Positions 19,107 through 27,854 of a stretch of 64,000 nt of DNA are shown one piece after another. This stretch comes from Roseiarcus sp963779095. GTDB lineage: Bacteria > Pseudomonadota > Alphaproteobacteria > Rhizobiales > Beijerinckiaceae. Location: NCBI GenBank assembly GCA_963779095.1, contig CAVZWU010000022.1:372001-436000 (forward strand), in the 5' to 3' direction. Both the position numbers and the translations under genes were made by a program. Positions within the stretch are counted from its first letter, which is position 1. Each line of letters opens with the position of its first letter. The notes under the pieces were generated by a model that made no database searches, had not been told where the DNA came from, and saw nothing but the letters and a program-made list of their open reading frames with translations.

Positions 19107-20477
19107 TTGGCGAGGAAATCGGGCGGTTTTCATGCGGGCCGTCCGGACACGGACACGCCGGCCCCACCGCCACCGGGGCTGGCGGCGCGGGTCGCGGCGG
19201 CGCGCGCCGTCGCCGAAGTTTTGATCTTGTCGCGACCGCTCGACGAGCGGCTCGGCGCCGATCCAGCTCAGCAGAGAGGCGGCCTTGACCCGCGCGACCG
19301 GGGGCTGGCGCGCTCGATCGCCACCGTCGCGCTACGCCGGCTCGGCACAATTCGTAAAGCGCTGTCGCGGCGCCTGGAAAAGGGCATGCCGAAGCGCGGC
19401 GGAGCGCTCGAATGGACGCTCATCGTCGCCACGGCGCAGATTCTGTTTCTCGATACGCCCGACCATGCGGCGGTGGACCTCGCGGTAAGGGCGGCGCGGG
19501 CCGATCCCGCCAGCGCCCCGTTCGCCGCCCTCGCCAATGCGGTGCTGCGCGCCATCGCCCGCGATCGCGAGGCCATTCTCGCCAATTCCGATCCGCTCGA
19601 TGATGATACGCCCGCTTGGCTCGCCCAGCGGTGGCGCTCGACCTATGGCGAGAGCGTCGCCCGCGCCATCGCTCTCGCGAACCGATCGGAGCCGACGCTC
19701 GACCTGAGCGTCAAGAGCGACGCCTCGGGCTGGGCCGAGCGCCTTCAGGGAATGGTGTTGCCGACCGGCTCCGTGCGCCTCGACACGCATGCGCCGGTTA
19801 CCGAGCTTGAGGGCTATGCGGACGGCGAATGGTGGGTGCAGGACGCCGCCGCTGCGCTGCCGGCGCGGCTGCTTCGGCCCCGGCCCGGCATGCGGGTCGT
19901 CGATCTCTGCGCGGCGCCGGGCGGAAAGGCCGCCGAACTGGCCGCGGCCGGCGCCGATCTGACCACGGTCGACCGCTCGGCGGAGCGGCTCAAGCTCCTG
20001 GCCGCCAATTTCAAGCGCTTGGGCCTTAACTCCGAGATCGTGGTCGCCGACGCGCTTGCCGTCGACCTGGCTCCGTTCGACGGTGTGCTGTTGGACGCGC
20101 CCTGTCTCGCGACAGGCACCATCCGCCGCCACCCCGACGTCGCGTGGATCAAGCGGCCGGGCGACCTCGCCCCGCTGGTCAAGCTCCAGGCCGAATTGCT
20201 CGATCACGCGATTGCGCTCACGCGGCCGAGGGGCGCCATTGTCTATTGCGTGTGCTCACTCGAGCCGGAGGAGGGCGAAGCGCAGATCGCCGCCGTGCTG
20301 CGCCGGAACCCGGACGTGCGGCGCCTGGTCGTCGCGCCGGAAGAGATCGCGGGTCTCGTCGAGTGCCTGACGCCCTCTGGCGACTTGCGCACCCTCCCCT
20401 GTCACTTATGGGGCGACAATCCAAGACGCTCGGGTCTAGATGGTTTCTTCGCCGCGCGGCTCGTCAAGGCGGGTTAG
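19107..20477 (+). CDS. rsmB: 16S rRNA (cytosine967-C5)-methyltransferase RsmB family
   Basis: RNA m5C methyltransferase. Residues 25-150 form a NusB-like RNA-binding domain ('ARAVAEVLILSRPLDERL'); the catalytic domain shows the SAM motif 'VVDLCAAPGGKAAELA', motif IV 'LLDAPCLATGTIRRHPD' and motif VI 'YCVCSLEPEEGE', with the catalytic and release cysteines in DAPC and VCSLEP. Length of 456 fits. The start is TTG 19107 behind GCGAGGATC; no better codon is available before 'ARKSGGFHAG'. Intact. Confidence 0.93.
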   Translation: MARKSGGFHAGRPDTDTPAPPPPGLAARVAAARAVAEVLILSRPLDERLGADPAQQRGGLDPRDRGLARSIATVALRRLGTIRKALSRRLEKGMPKRGGALEWTLIVATAQILFLDTPDHAAVDLAVRAARADPASAPFAALANAVLRAIARDREAILANSDPLDDDTPAWLAQRWRSTYGESVARAIALANRSEPTLDLSVKSDASGWAERLQGMVLPTGSVRLDTHAPVTELEGYADGEWWVQDAAAALPARLLRPRPGMRVVDLCAAPGGKAAELAAAGADLTTVDRSAERLKLLAANFKRLGLNSEIVVADALAVDLAPFDGVLLDAPCLATGTIRRHPDVAWIKRPGDLAPLVKLQAELLDHAIALTRPRGAIVYCVCSLEPEEGEAQIAAVLRRNPDVRRLVVAPEEIAGLVECLTPSGDLRTLPCHLWGDNPRRSGLDGFFAARLVKAG

Positions 20478-20497
20478 CGAAAGAAGGAATGTTCGCT

Positions 20498-20743
20498 TTA
20501 CTGGAAGAACGGGAAGGGAAACGGGCTTCTTCCATGCTGGCGAAGCCATTCGGCGCCGTCTTCAGCCTGATACCTGGCCTGGTTGTCGTGGTTCCATGCC
20601 CTGTCTCGGGGCGTAAGCGCCTGGGTGGGGATCACCGGCCCCCAGCCGACCGAGCCATAAGACGACGACGTGCCCTGTTGCGCGAGAGCTGAACCGGCCG
20701 GGAAAGTGAGGGCGAGGCCGATGAAGATGGCGGCTTTGACCAT
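20498..20743 (-). CDS. Small secreted protein, SSSYG/WNH family, copy 1
   Basis: 81 residues: signal peptide 'MVKAAIFIGLALTFPAGSALA' and a mature chain starting QQGTSSSYGSVGWGP. Conserved with the two neighbours: 'SSSYG', 'PTQ-LTP', 'R-WNH-N' and 'AEWLR-H'. The C-terminus is Phe-rich ('SPFPFPFFQ'). The ATG at 20743 has AGGAC upstream and removes an unlikely 13-residue extension. Function unknown; predicted periplasmic or surface. It is the most downstream of three tandem minus-strand copies. Confidence 0.7.
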   Translation of the reverse strand: MVKAAIFIGLALTFPAGSALAQQGTSSSYGSVGWGPVIPTQALTPRDRAWNHDNQARYQAEDGAEWLRQHGRSPFPFPFFQ

Positions 20744-20825
20744 GTTTTGTCCTGTACCGCTCCGGAGGTCTAGCGGGGTCACTTACCCCAGGTCACGGTC
20801 GTCGGCGCCGTAACGGCTCCCCCTT

Positions 20826-21068
20826 TCAGAACAAGGAAAACGGGCCCTTCCCATGTCGGCGGAGCCATTCCGCGCTGTCATAAGCTTGGTACTTGGATTG
20901 ATTGGCGTGATTCCATGCGCGATCGAAGGGCGTCAGCGACTGAGTAGGGATATGGGGCCCCGCCCCGACGCTGCCATAAGACGACGACGTGCCTTGCTGA
21001 GCGAGAGCTGCACTCGACCAAAGGGCGAGGGCCGCGGCGACGCCGATGAAGGCACTGGCTTTGAACAT
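20826..21068 (-). CDS. Small secreted protein, SSSYG/WNH family, copy 2
   Basis: 80 residues: signal peptide 'MFKASAFIGVAAALALWSS' ending ALA, then QQGTSSSYGSVGAGP, 'PTQSLTPFDRAWNHANQSK' and 'SAEWLRRHGKGPFSLF'. AGGAAAAGG lies 3-5 bases before ATG 21068. It is closest to copy 1: the first eight mature residues are the same. It is separated from copy 1 by 82 bases and from copy 3 by 130 bases. Function unknown. Confidence 0.75.
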   Translation of the reverse strand: MFKASAFIGVAAALALWSSAALAQQGTSSSYGSVGAGPHIPTQSLTPFDRAWNHANQSKYQAYDSAEWLRRHGKGPFSLF

Positions 21069-21198
21069 CGACCTTTTCCTTTAAATTCGAGACGCTTTCA
21101 AAGGCTGTACGGGGATGCCGAGGGAAAGTTTCATCCCCTATAACACCCAGGCCCAGAGGAATATTCGGACGTTTTTGCCGTCGCGGGTCTCTCGGTGC

Positions 21199-21441
21199 TT
21201 ATTTCGGCTGATAATGGCCGTAGCGGTGATGACGGAGCCACGCCGCCCCCGCTCTCACCCGCTCCTTGCTCTCGTTAGCGTGATTCCAGGAACGCCGGAA
21301 GGGCGTCAACGACTGCGTCGGAACAGTTGGGCCATAACCTTCGGTCCCGTAGGACGATGAATTGCCGTTGACCGCGAAGGCCGAACCCGATGAGAGGGCA
21401 AAGGCGCCGGCGAGGCCGACTAATGCAATTGTCTTGAGCAT
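21199..21441 (-). CDS. Small secreted protein, SSSYG/WNH family, copy 3
   Basis: 80 residues: signal peptide 'MLKTIALVGLAGAFALSSG' ending AFA, then VNGNSSSYGTEGYGP, 'PTQSLTPFRRSWNHANESK' and 'GAAWLRHHRYGHYQPK'. It is the most divergent copy, with a basic, Tyr/His-rich C-terminus. GAGGAAAAT precedes ATG 21441. The right end of an IS630-type element lies only about 35 bases upstream, so its native promoter may have been displaced or replaced. Confidence 0.75.
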   Translation of the reverse strand: MLKTIALVGLAGAFALSSGSAFAVNGNSSSYGTEGYGPTVPTQSLTPFRRSWNHANESKERVRAGAAWLRHHRYGHYQPK

Positions 21442-21476
21442 AAGATTTTCCTCATTGCTGGAGCGCTGTGAACTGG

Positions 21477-22713
21477 TAGCCTGAGTCAGACGAACTGAGG
21501 GTATAGCCTTGCGAGCTTGACGCGGGCGTCGGCGGTTGTGAATTGCCAATCCGCTTTGGCGTGCAGGGTGTTGCGGCGCTTTTGCCAGGCGGCGACTTCG
21601 GCGACCAGATCGGCCTTGTCGCAGATGCGGCGATCGAGGCATTGGGTCGAGAGGACGGCGAGCTCGGATTCGGCCATGTCGAGCCAGCTTCCGTGCTTGG
21701 GCGTGTAATGCCATTCGAATCGTTTGACGAGGCGGCGCGCTTCGGCGGCGGGAAAGGCTTCGTAGAGCGACGCAGCCGTATGCGTGCTGAGATTGTCCTG
21801 CACCAGAACGATCTTGTCCGCGCCGGGAAAATGCATGTCGGACAAATCCTTGAGCGCGTGGGCGTAATCGACGGCCGCGCGCCGGTCCGTGACCTTCACG
21901 CGCCGCCAGCCTTCGAGCGGCGCGAACATCATGAACAGATTGGCCACGCCATTGCGCTCGTATTCGTAGTCGTAACGCTCCGCTTGTCCCGGCGTGGCCG
22001 CGATCGGCGCGCGCGTCTCGGCGATGAGTTGCTTCGACGTTTCATCGAGGCATACGAGGGGGCGCTTGGGATCGTGCGGCCTCTGGTAAACTTCCAGCAC
22101 GTCTTCCATGTTGGCGACGAAGGCGGCGCTGGCCTCGGGCGCGATCACCCATTGCTGCTTGCGATGGGGCTGGAGAATGTTTTTTTGAGCGTCCGCCCGA
22201 TCGTGTTGTCACTGGCGCTCCCGACGATCTGCAACTCGACGACTTTCTCCTCCAAAAGACGCAGCGTCCATCTGGCGTGGCCAGCCGGGGCCGATCCGCA
22301 AGCCAGAGCGATCAGCTTGGCTTCCGCGGCGCCGTCGAAAATCCGGCGAGGGGCCGATTTGGGATTGTACTTGCGCATCAGGACGGCTTCGAAGCCTTCC
22401 ACGACAAGTTGCCGTCGCGTTCACTCGATCGTCGGGATGCTGGTGTCCAGCGCCTCGGCGATCCGGCTGTCGCTCCATCCCTCGCCCGCCTCCGACACGT
22501 CCGCTTTCAGAAGGATGCGAGCTTTCGTCAGCAAATGCGCGGCGCGCTTGCCCCTGCGGACAAAGTCGTCGAGCCGGGCGCGCTCCTCTTCGCTCAGCTT
22601 GACTACGTACTTCTTGACGGCAACCTCTTGCCTGGCCACGAATCATCTCCATCGCGCAATCGCCAAGCCATTGATTCAGACAATCCCGTCAAACTCAATG
22701 ACGTGAGCCACTA
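21477..22713. mobile_element. IS630-family insertion sequence
   Basis: The element is delimited by a TA at each side (21477-21478 and 22712-22713) followed by weakly similar inverted ends (GCCTGAGTCA against GTGGCTCACGTCA read inwards), which fits the TA target preference of IS630/Tc1-type elements. Length would be about 1.24 kb, normal for one transposase gene. The exact ends are tentative; the transposase identity is firm. Confidence 0.6.
21486..22639 (-). pseudogene. IS630-family transposase in three frames
   Basis: DDE transposase. The N-terminal helix-turn-helix part reads 'VKKYVVKLSEEERARLDDF' and 'WSDSRIAEALDTSIPTIE', then a stop or shift near 22421; the middle part 'KSAPRRIFDGAAEAKLIAL' continues, and after a shift near 22150 the catalytic core follows: 'LVCLDETSK' (first Asp), 'IVLVQDNLSTHTA' (second Asp) and 'YTPKHGSWLDMAESEL' (Glu), ending at 21486. 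Two frame breaks could be sequencing indels, as elsewhere in the window, or true decay or programmed frameshifting between orfA and orfB. Confidence 0.85.
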
Positions 22714-22869
22714 GGCGTTTAGTTAGGAAACGCTCGTGGTCCCGACAATGCTCCACGCGTATAACGAAGACGTCCATAAATATAATAATCCTACACGTTT
22801 TGGTGAACTGCGGGCGCTGGAATTCCTCCTCGCAGCGGCGGCCGTTCCGGCGCGCGCAGAACCATGCTA

Positions 22870-22893
22870 TTGCGCTGCAGCAAAGCAGCGCAA
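22870..22893. promoter_or_regulatory. Perfect 9-bp stem-loop just before purH
   Basis: TTGCGCTGC, loop AGCAAA, GCAGCGCAA. The hairpin ends 16 bases before the ATG at 22910. It could be an operator or a translational control hairpin for purH. No T-run follows, so it is not an intrinsic terminator. Confidence 0.4.
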
Positions 22894-22909
22894 CTGACCT
22901 AGGGCATTG

Positions 22910-24517
22910 ATGCTAATGGCCACGGATGTCGTCAAAATCGGGCGGGCGCTTCTCTCCGTTTCCGATAAGGCGGGCCTCGTCGACCTTGCGCGAGCGCTGA
23001 AGCCGTTCGAGATCGAGCTTATCTCGACCGGAGGCACGGCCGCGGCGTTGAACGCCGCCGGCTTCCCCGTCGTCGACGTGGCTCAGATCACGGGCTTCCC
23101 GGAGATGATGGATGGGCGATTGAAGACGCTGCATCCGCGGGTGCACGGTGGATTGCTGGCGATCCGATCCGACCCGGCGCACCAGGCGGCGATGATCGCC
23201 AACGACATCGCGCCGATTGACCTCCTCATCGTCAATCTTTACCCGTTCGAAGCGACGCTGAAGCGCGGCTCGTCGTTCGACGAAATGATCGAGAATATCG
23301 ACATCGGCGGCCCGGCGATGATCCGCGCCGCAGCCAAGAATCACGCCGATGTCGCCGTCATCGTCGACGTGGACGACTATTCCGCGCTGATCGACGAGCT
23401 CAAGCGCAACCAGGGGATGACCAGCTTCGCATTCCGCCGCAGGATGGCGCAGAAAGCCTTCGCGCGCACCGCGGTTTACGACGCGGCGATCTCCAACTGG
23501 CTGGCGCAAGAGATAGAGGAGCCCGCGCCAAAATGGCGCGCCTTCGGCGGCGTCCTGCACCCAAGCTTCGGCGCGCTGCGCTACGGCGAGAATCCGCAGC
23601 AGAACGCGGCGCTGTACCTCACCGCCGAGACCCGCCCGGGCGTCGCGACCGCGCGCCAGATCCAGGGCAAGGAGCTCTCTTACAACAACATCAACGACAC
23701 CGACGCCGCTTACGAGCTTGTCGCCGAATTCGATCCCGCGCAAAGCCCGGCGGTCGCGATCATCAAGCACGCAAATCCTTGCGGCGTCGCGACGGGAGAG
23801 ACCCTGCTCGAGGCTTACGAGAAGGCGCTGAACTCAGATCCGGTCTCGGCCTTCGGCGGCGTGGTGGCGTTGAACCGAGGGCTCGACGCGGCCACGGCCC
23901 GCAAGATTGTCGAGATCTTCACCGAGGTGATCATCGCTCCCGAGGCGGACGATGAGGCGCTGGCGATCATCGCCGCGAAGAAGAATCTGAGGCTCATGCT
24001 GGCGGAGTCGCTTCCCGATCCGAGGGCGCGGATCCTGACCGTGCGAACGGTCGCGGGCGGACTCCTGGTCCAGGATCGCGACCATGGCGTGCTTGAAGAG
24101 GCCGCGTTCAAGGTCGTGACCAAGCGCGCTCCAACTCCAAGCGAAAGGACCGACCTCAGATTCGCATGGGCGGTCGCCAAGCATGTGAAGTCGAACGCCA
24201 TCGTCTACGCCAGGGACGGCGCGACGGTGGGAATCGGCGCGGGCCAGATGTCGCGGGTCGATTCCGCGCGCCTCGCCGCACGCAAGGCGGAGGAAGCCGC
24301 CGAGATGGCGGCCTTGCCCGAGCCGCGCACGCGAGGATCGGTCGTCGCCTCTGACGCCTTTTTCCCATTTCCCGACGGCCTGGTCGCGACAATCGAAGCC
24401 GGCGCGACTGCGGTCATCCAACCCGGAGGATCGGTGCGCGACGCCGACGTGATCGCTGTCGCCGACGAAGCGGACGTCGCGATGGTCTTTACCGGAATCC
24501 GGCATTTCCGGCATTGA
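22910..24517 (+). CDS. purH: Bifunctional AICAR formyltransferase / IMP cyclohydrolase
   Basis: Catalyses the last two steps of IMP synthesis. N-terminal cyclohydrolase (MGS-like) domain: 'ALLSVSDKAGLVDLARAL', 'ISTGGTAAALNAAG', 'DGRLKTLHPRVHGG'. C-terminal transformylase domain: 'LRYGENPQQNAALY', 'KELSYNNINDTDAAYELV', catalytic 'IIKHANPCGVA' and 'SDAFFPFPDG'. Length of about 535 is typical and the frame is intact. ATG 22910 is preceded by AGGG at 22901; ATG 22916 (MATDVVKIG) is an equally good alternative. A perfect hairpin sits just upstream. Confidence 0.96.
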   Translation: MLMATDVVKIGRALLSVSDKAGLVDLARALKPFEIELISTGGTAAALNAAGFPVVDVAQITGFPEMMDGRLKTLHPRVHGGLLAIRSDPAHQAAMIANDIAPIDLLIVNLYPFEATLKRGSSFDEMIENIDIGGPAMIRAAAKNHADVAVIVDVDDYSALIDELKRNQGMTSFAFRRRMAQKAFARTAVYDAAISNWLAQEIEEPAPKWRAFGGVLHPSFGALRYGENPQQNAALYLTAETRPGVATARQIQGKELSYNNINDTDAAYELVAEFDPAQSPAVAIIKHANPCGVATGETLLEAYEKALNSDPVSAFGGVVALNRGLDAATARKIVEIFTEVIIAPEADDEALAIIAAKKNLRLMLAESLPDPRARILTVRTVAGGLLVQDRDHGVLEEAAFKVVTKRAPTPSERTDLRFAWAVAKHVKSNAIVYARDGATVGIGAGQMSRVDSARLAARKAEEAAEMAALPEPRTRGSVVASDAFFPFPDGLVATIEAGATAVIQPGGSVRDADVIAVADEADVAMVFTGIRHFRH

Positions 24518-24601
24518 CCGATCGTCGCCCAACTCCGGCGCCGTTGCTCGCTCGAGTGAAAGGCGACTGACGGAACGATTGCCGGCTGTGACCGCGACCG
24601 G

Positions 24602-25111
24602 TTATTGGTCGGGCGAGACGATCACGGAAATTTGATCGCGCCGGACGCCGCTGAACTGGAGCGCGAGCGGGCGGGACGGCAAGTCGAACTTGACGCTTTT
24701 GCGCGCGCCCTCGCAATCCTTGGCCCCGCTGAACCCGATCGGATGCAGGTAGGACCCGCCATCAAGCACGTCGACCCACGCGCCCGAGGACATGGTGAGC
24801 CGATAGACGCCAGGCTTCGCCGGCGCGGCTAGGACAAAATGGCCGGCGAAATCCGAGGGGAACTTCGGCGCCCGCTCCGGCGCCTTCGGCAGCCCGGCGG
24901 CCGACAGCGGCTCAAGCTGCAGCTTCGTCCCGACATCGTAGGCGAGCGCTCCGCCATTCGGAAGCGAGGCCTTATCGGGGCGGACGAGCGCCGCGCGGTC
25001 GCCCTCGATCGACCATTTGAACCCCTTGCAGCCCGTACCCTCCTGCGCCTGAGCCAAGCCGGGCGCGGCGACAAGCGCGACGGCGGCAAGCCGCCAGCGG
25101 ACGAAACTCAT
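24602..25111 (-). CDS. Secreted protein of unknown function at the end of the ctpA operon
   Basis: 169 residues with a signal peptide ('MSFVRWRLAAVALVAAPGLAQA'). Two cysteines flank the mature domain ('EGTGCKGFKW' and 'SGAKDCEGARKS'), suggesting a disulfide. 'AGHFVLAAPAKPGVYRLTMSS' and 'AWVDVLDGG' look like beta strands of a carbohydrate- or lipid-facing sandwich, but I do not recognise a family. Its ATG overlaps the ctpA stop (ATGA), so it is translated with the envelope operon. Confidence 0.7.
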   Translation of the reverse strand: MSFVRWRLAAVALVAAPGLAQAQEGTGCKGFKWSIEGDRAALVRPDKASLPNGGALAYDVGTKLQLEPLSAAGLPKAPERAPKFPSDFAGHFVLAAPAKPGVYRLTMSSGAWVDVLDGGSYLHPIGFSGAKDCEGARKSVKFDLPSRPLALQFSGVRRDQISVIVSPDQ

Positions 25112-26451
25112 TTCGAGGTTACGGTCGCCGCCGGATCGGGGCTACGCAGCGCCTCGGCCTTGACGCCATGCAAAAACGCCACAGCGGCGGCGAGCTGCGT
25201 GTCCTTGTCGTGGTCCGGCGGCACGTAGGCGTCAGAACCCTTCTCCTCCTCCTCGCCGCTGGCCTTCAGATGGCCGACCAGCGAGGCTTCGCCCAGGCTC
25301 GACACCTTTCCCTTTAGGTCGTCGGGGATATTTTCAACCACTCGGATGTCCGGATCGATGCCGTGGGCCTGGATCGAGCGGCCTGAAGGCGTGTAGTAGC
25401 GGGCCGTGGTCAGCTTGAGCGCCCCGTTTTCGCCAAGCGGCAGGATGGTCTGAACCGAGCCCTTGCCGAATGAGCGCGTGCCGATCAGCGTCGCGCGCTT
25501 GAGATCCTGCAAGGCGCCGGAGACGATCTCCGAAGCCGACGCCGAACCCCCGTTGATGAGCACCACGAGCGGCTTGTCCTGCGACAGATTGACGCCAGGG
25601 CGGGCGGAGTAGCGTTGCCCTTGATCGGGATTGCGGCCGCGGGTCGAGACGATGTCGCCGCTGTCGACGAAGGCGTTGGTGATCTCGACTGCCTGGTTGA
25701 GCAGCCCGCCAGGATTATTACGCAGGTCGAGGATATAGCCCTTCAATTTCGCCTGCCCCGGGTCGACGCGGAAATGGTCGAAGGCCTTGCGCACCCCGTC
25801 GTACGCCTCCTGGTTGAACTGGGTGACCCGGATGTAGCCGATGTCCCCCTCCTCTACATGGGCGCGCACCGACTGAACATGGATGATCTCGCGGACGATC
25901 GTGAACTCTTTGAGATCGCGGTTCGATCCGCGCTCGACGGTCAGCTTCACCGTCGACTTGGCCGGACCGCGCATCTTGTCGACCGCTTCCTTCAGGGAAA
26001 GACCTTGGACGGCCGTGTCGTCGATGCGCGTCACCAGATCTCCCGACAACATGCCCGCTCGCGCCGCGGGCGTATCGTCGATCGGGCTCACGACCTTGAC
26101 CAGGCCATTCTCCATCATCACCTCAAGGCCAAGGCCACCGAATTCCTCGCCCTTCATGCTGGTCTGGAAGTCCTGGAGAGCCTTGGGGTCGAAATAGTTC
26201 GAATGCGGGTCGAGCGACGCCAGCATGCCGTCGATCGCCGACTTGATCATTTTCTCGTCGTCAGGCTTCTCGGCGTAGTTGTCGCGCACTTTGTTGAACA
26301 CTTCGGCGAAGAGCGCGAGCTTATCGTTCGTGCTCGAGGCGGCGGCGCTCAGCACGCCGTTGGAGGCGCCGACCAAGACAACGCCGGCCGCGACTCCATA
26401 CGCGAGGTAGGAGAGACCTTTTCTCATCGACAGACGCTCGCCTCCCCGCAT
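25108..26451 (-). CDS. ctpA: S41 C-terminal processing peptidase, paralogue 1
   Basis: Periplasmic serine protease cutting C-terminal tails of envelope proteins or peptidoglycan hydrolases. A signal/anchor ('LAYGVAAGVVLVGASNGVL') precedes an N-terminal helical part, a PDZ domain ('GLGLEVMMENGLVKVVSPID') and the catalytic S41 domain with Ser in 'NGGSASASEIVSGAL' and Lys in 'GTRSFGKGSVQTI'. The start at 26451 overlaps the upstream stop as TGATG; ATG 26427 (MRKGLSYLA) is the start suggested by similarity and may be the true one. Its C-terminus has an acidic 'GEEEEKGS' insertion. It is a tandem duplicate of the gene at 26451-27854. Confidence 0.92.
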   Translation of the reverse strand: MRGGERLSMRKGLSYLAYGVAAGVVLVGASNGVLSAAASSTNDKLALFAEVFNKVRDNYAEKPDDEKMIKSAIDGMLASLDPHSNYFDPKALQDFQTSMKGEEFGGLGLEVMMENGLVKVVSPIDDTPAARAGMLSGDLVTRIDDTAVQGLSLKEAVDKMRGPAKSTVKLTVERGSNRDLKEFTIVREIIHVQSVRAHVEEGDIGYIRVTQFNQEAYDGVRKAFDHFRVDPGQAKLKGYILDLRNNPGGLLNQAVEITNAFVDSGDIVSTRGRNPDQGQRYSARPGVNLSQDKPLVVLINGGSASASEIVSGALQDLKRATLIGTRSFGKGSVQTILPLGENGALKLTTARYYTPSGRSIQAHGIDPDIRVVENIPDDLKGKVSSLGEASLVGHLKASGEEEEKGSDAYVPPDHDKDTQLAAAVAFLHGVKAEALRSPDPAATVTSK

Positions 26452-27854
26452 CAGTTCGGCTTGGCGGGGGCCGTCTGGCCCGGGTCAGAGGGCGCGGCGG
26501 ACGCCGCCGGCGCCGCGGGCGGATCGGTTTTCACCGGGGCTGCATCCGCCTTCACCGCGGGCTCCGGATACTTGATCCCGTGGAGGAGGTCGATCGCGGC
26601 GATCAGTTGCTTGTCGTTCTTCTCGTCCGGTGGGACATAGGCCTGTGACGCGCTCGTATCCTCCTTGCCGTTGGGGAGATGGCCCTTGAGCGAGGCTTCG
26701 CCCTTCATGTCGTCCTTGCCTTTGAGGTCGTCGGGCACGTCTTCCAGCACCTTGATGTCAGGCTCGATCCCCTTGGCCTGGATCGATCGGCCCGACGGCG
26801 TGTAATAGCGCGCCGTCGTGAGCCTGAGCGCGCCGTTCTCGCCGAGCGGCATGATCGTCTGCACTGAGCCCTTGCCGAACGACCGGGTGCCGATCAGCGT
26901 CGCGCGCTTGTGATCCTGCAGCGCGCCCGACACGATTTCCGACGCCGAGGCGGAGCCGCCATTGATGAGCACGACCAGGGGTTTGCCTCCGGACAGGTCG
27001 CCGCCCGGCTTGGCGTCGAACCGCTGCGTCTCGTCGGCGGTCCGGCCCCGGGTGGAAACGATCTCGCCTCGGTCTATGAAGGAGTTGACCACATCGATCG
27101 ACTGGTCGAGCAAGCCGCCGGGATTGTTGCGCAGATCCAGGACGTAGCCCTTGAACTTGTCGGCCGGAATCTCGCTATGCAGCTTGTCCATCGCACTTTT
27201 CAGCCCGTCTTCGGTCTGCTCGGTGAACTGTGTGATGCGGATATAGCCGATGTCGCCGTCCTCGACCTTCGAGCGCACCGACTGGACGTGGATGAGATCG
27301 CGGACGATGGTGAAATCCTTGACCTCCTTCTTGGGGCCGCGAACGATCTTGAGCTTCACGGCAGAATTGATCGAGCCGCGCATTTTCTCCACCGCCTGAT
27401 CGAGCGTCAGCCCCTGCGTCGGCTGGTCGTCGATCGCGGTGATGATGTCGCCCGAGAGCACGCCCGCCTTGGCCGCCGGCGTATCGTCGATCGGGGTCAC
27501 AACCTTGATGAGGCCGTCCTCCTGCGTCACCTCGATACCCAGGCCGCCGAACTCGCCCTTCGTCTGGACCTGCATGTCGCGGAACTGCTTTGCGTCCATA
27601 TAGCTCGAATGGGGGTCGAGCGAGGTCAGCATGCCGTTGATTGCGGCGTCGATCAGCTTGGATTCGTCAGGCTTCTCGACATAATCGTTGCGGATCTTGT
27701 CGAACACGTCGCCGAACAGGTTGAGCTGCCGATAGGTGTCCGCGGCCGCGGCGTAAGCGGCCGGACTGACGAACATCAGCGCCTGCGGCGCCGTAGCGGC
27801 GGCCGCCGCTCCCAACACAACTCCAAGTCCCAGGTAACCAGCTTTACGAATCAT
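26451..27854 (-). CDS. ctpA: S41 C-terminal processing peptidase, paralogue 2
   Basis: Same architecture as its neighbour: signal ('MIRKAGYLGLGVVLGAAAAA'), PDZ domain with 'GLGIEVTQEDGLIKVVTPID', catalytic Ser in 'NGGSASASEIVSGAL' and Lys in 'GTRSFGKGSVQTI'. It differs by a long Ala/Pro-rich C-terminal tail ('VKTDPPAAPAASAAPSDPG'). Its ATG overlaps the envC stop (ATGA), matching the usual envC-ctpA order, so this copy is probably the ancestral one. Both catalytic sites are intact, so the pair may have split substrates. Confidence 0.93.
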   Translation of the reverse strand: MIRKAGYLGLGVVLGAAAAATAPQALMFVSPAAYAAAADTYRQLNLFGDVFDKIRNDYVEKPDESKLIDAAINGMLTSLDPHSSYMDAKQFRDMQVQTKGEFGGLGIEVTQEDGLIKVVTPIDDTPAAKAGVLSGDIITAIDDQPTQGLTLDQAVEKMRGSINSAVKLKIVRGPKKEVKDFTIVRDLIHVQSVRSKVEDGDIGYIRITQFTEQTEDGLKSAMDKLHSEIPADKFKGYVLDLRNNPGGLLDQSIDVVNSFIDRGEIVSTRGRTADETQRFDAKPGGDLSGGKPLVVLINGGSASASEIVSGALQDHKRATLIGTRSFGKGSVQTIMPLGENGALRLTTARYYTPSGRSIQAKGIEPDIKVLEDVPDDLKGKDDMKGEASLKGHLPNGKEDTSASQAYVPPDEKNDKQLIAAIDLLHGIKYPEPAVKADAAPVKTDPPAAPAASAAPSDPGQTAPAKPN

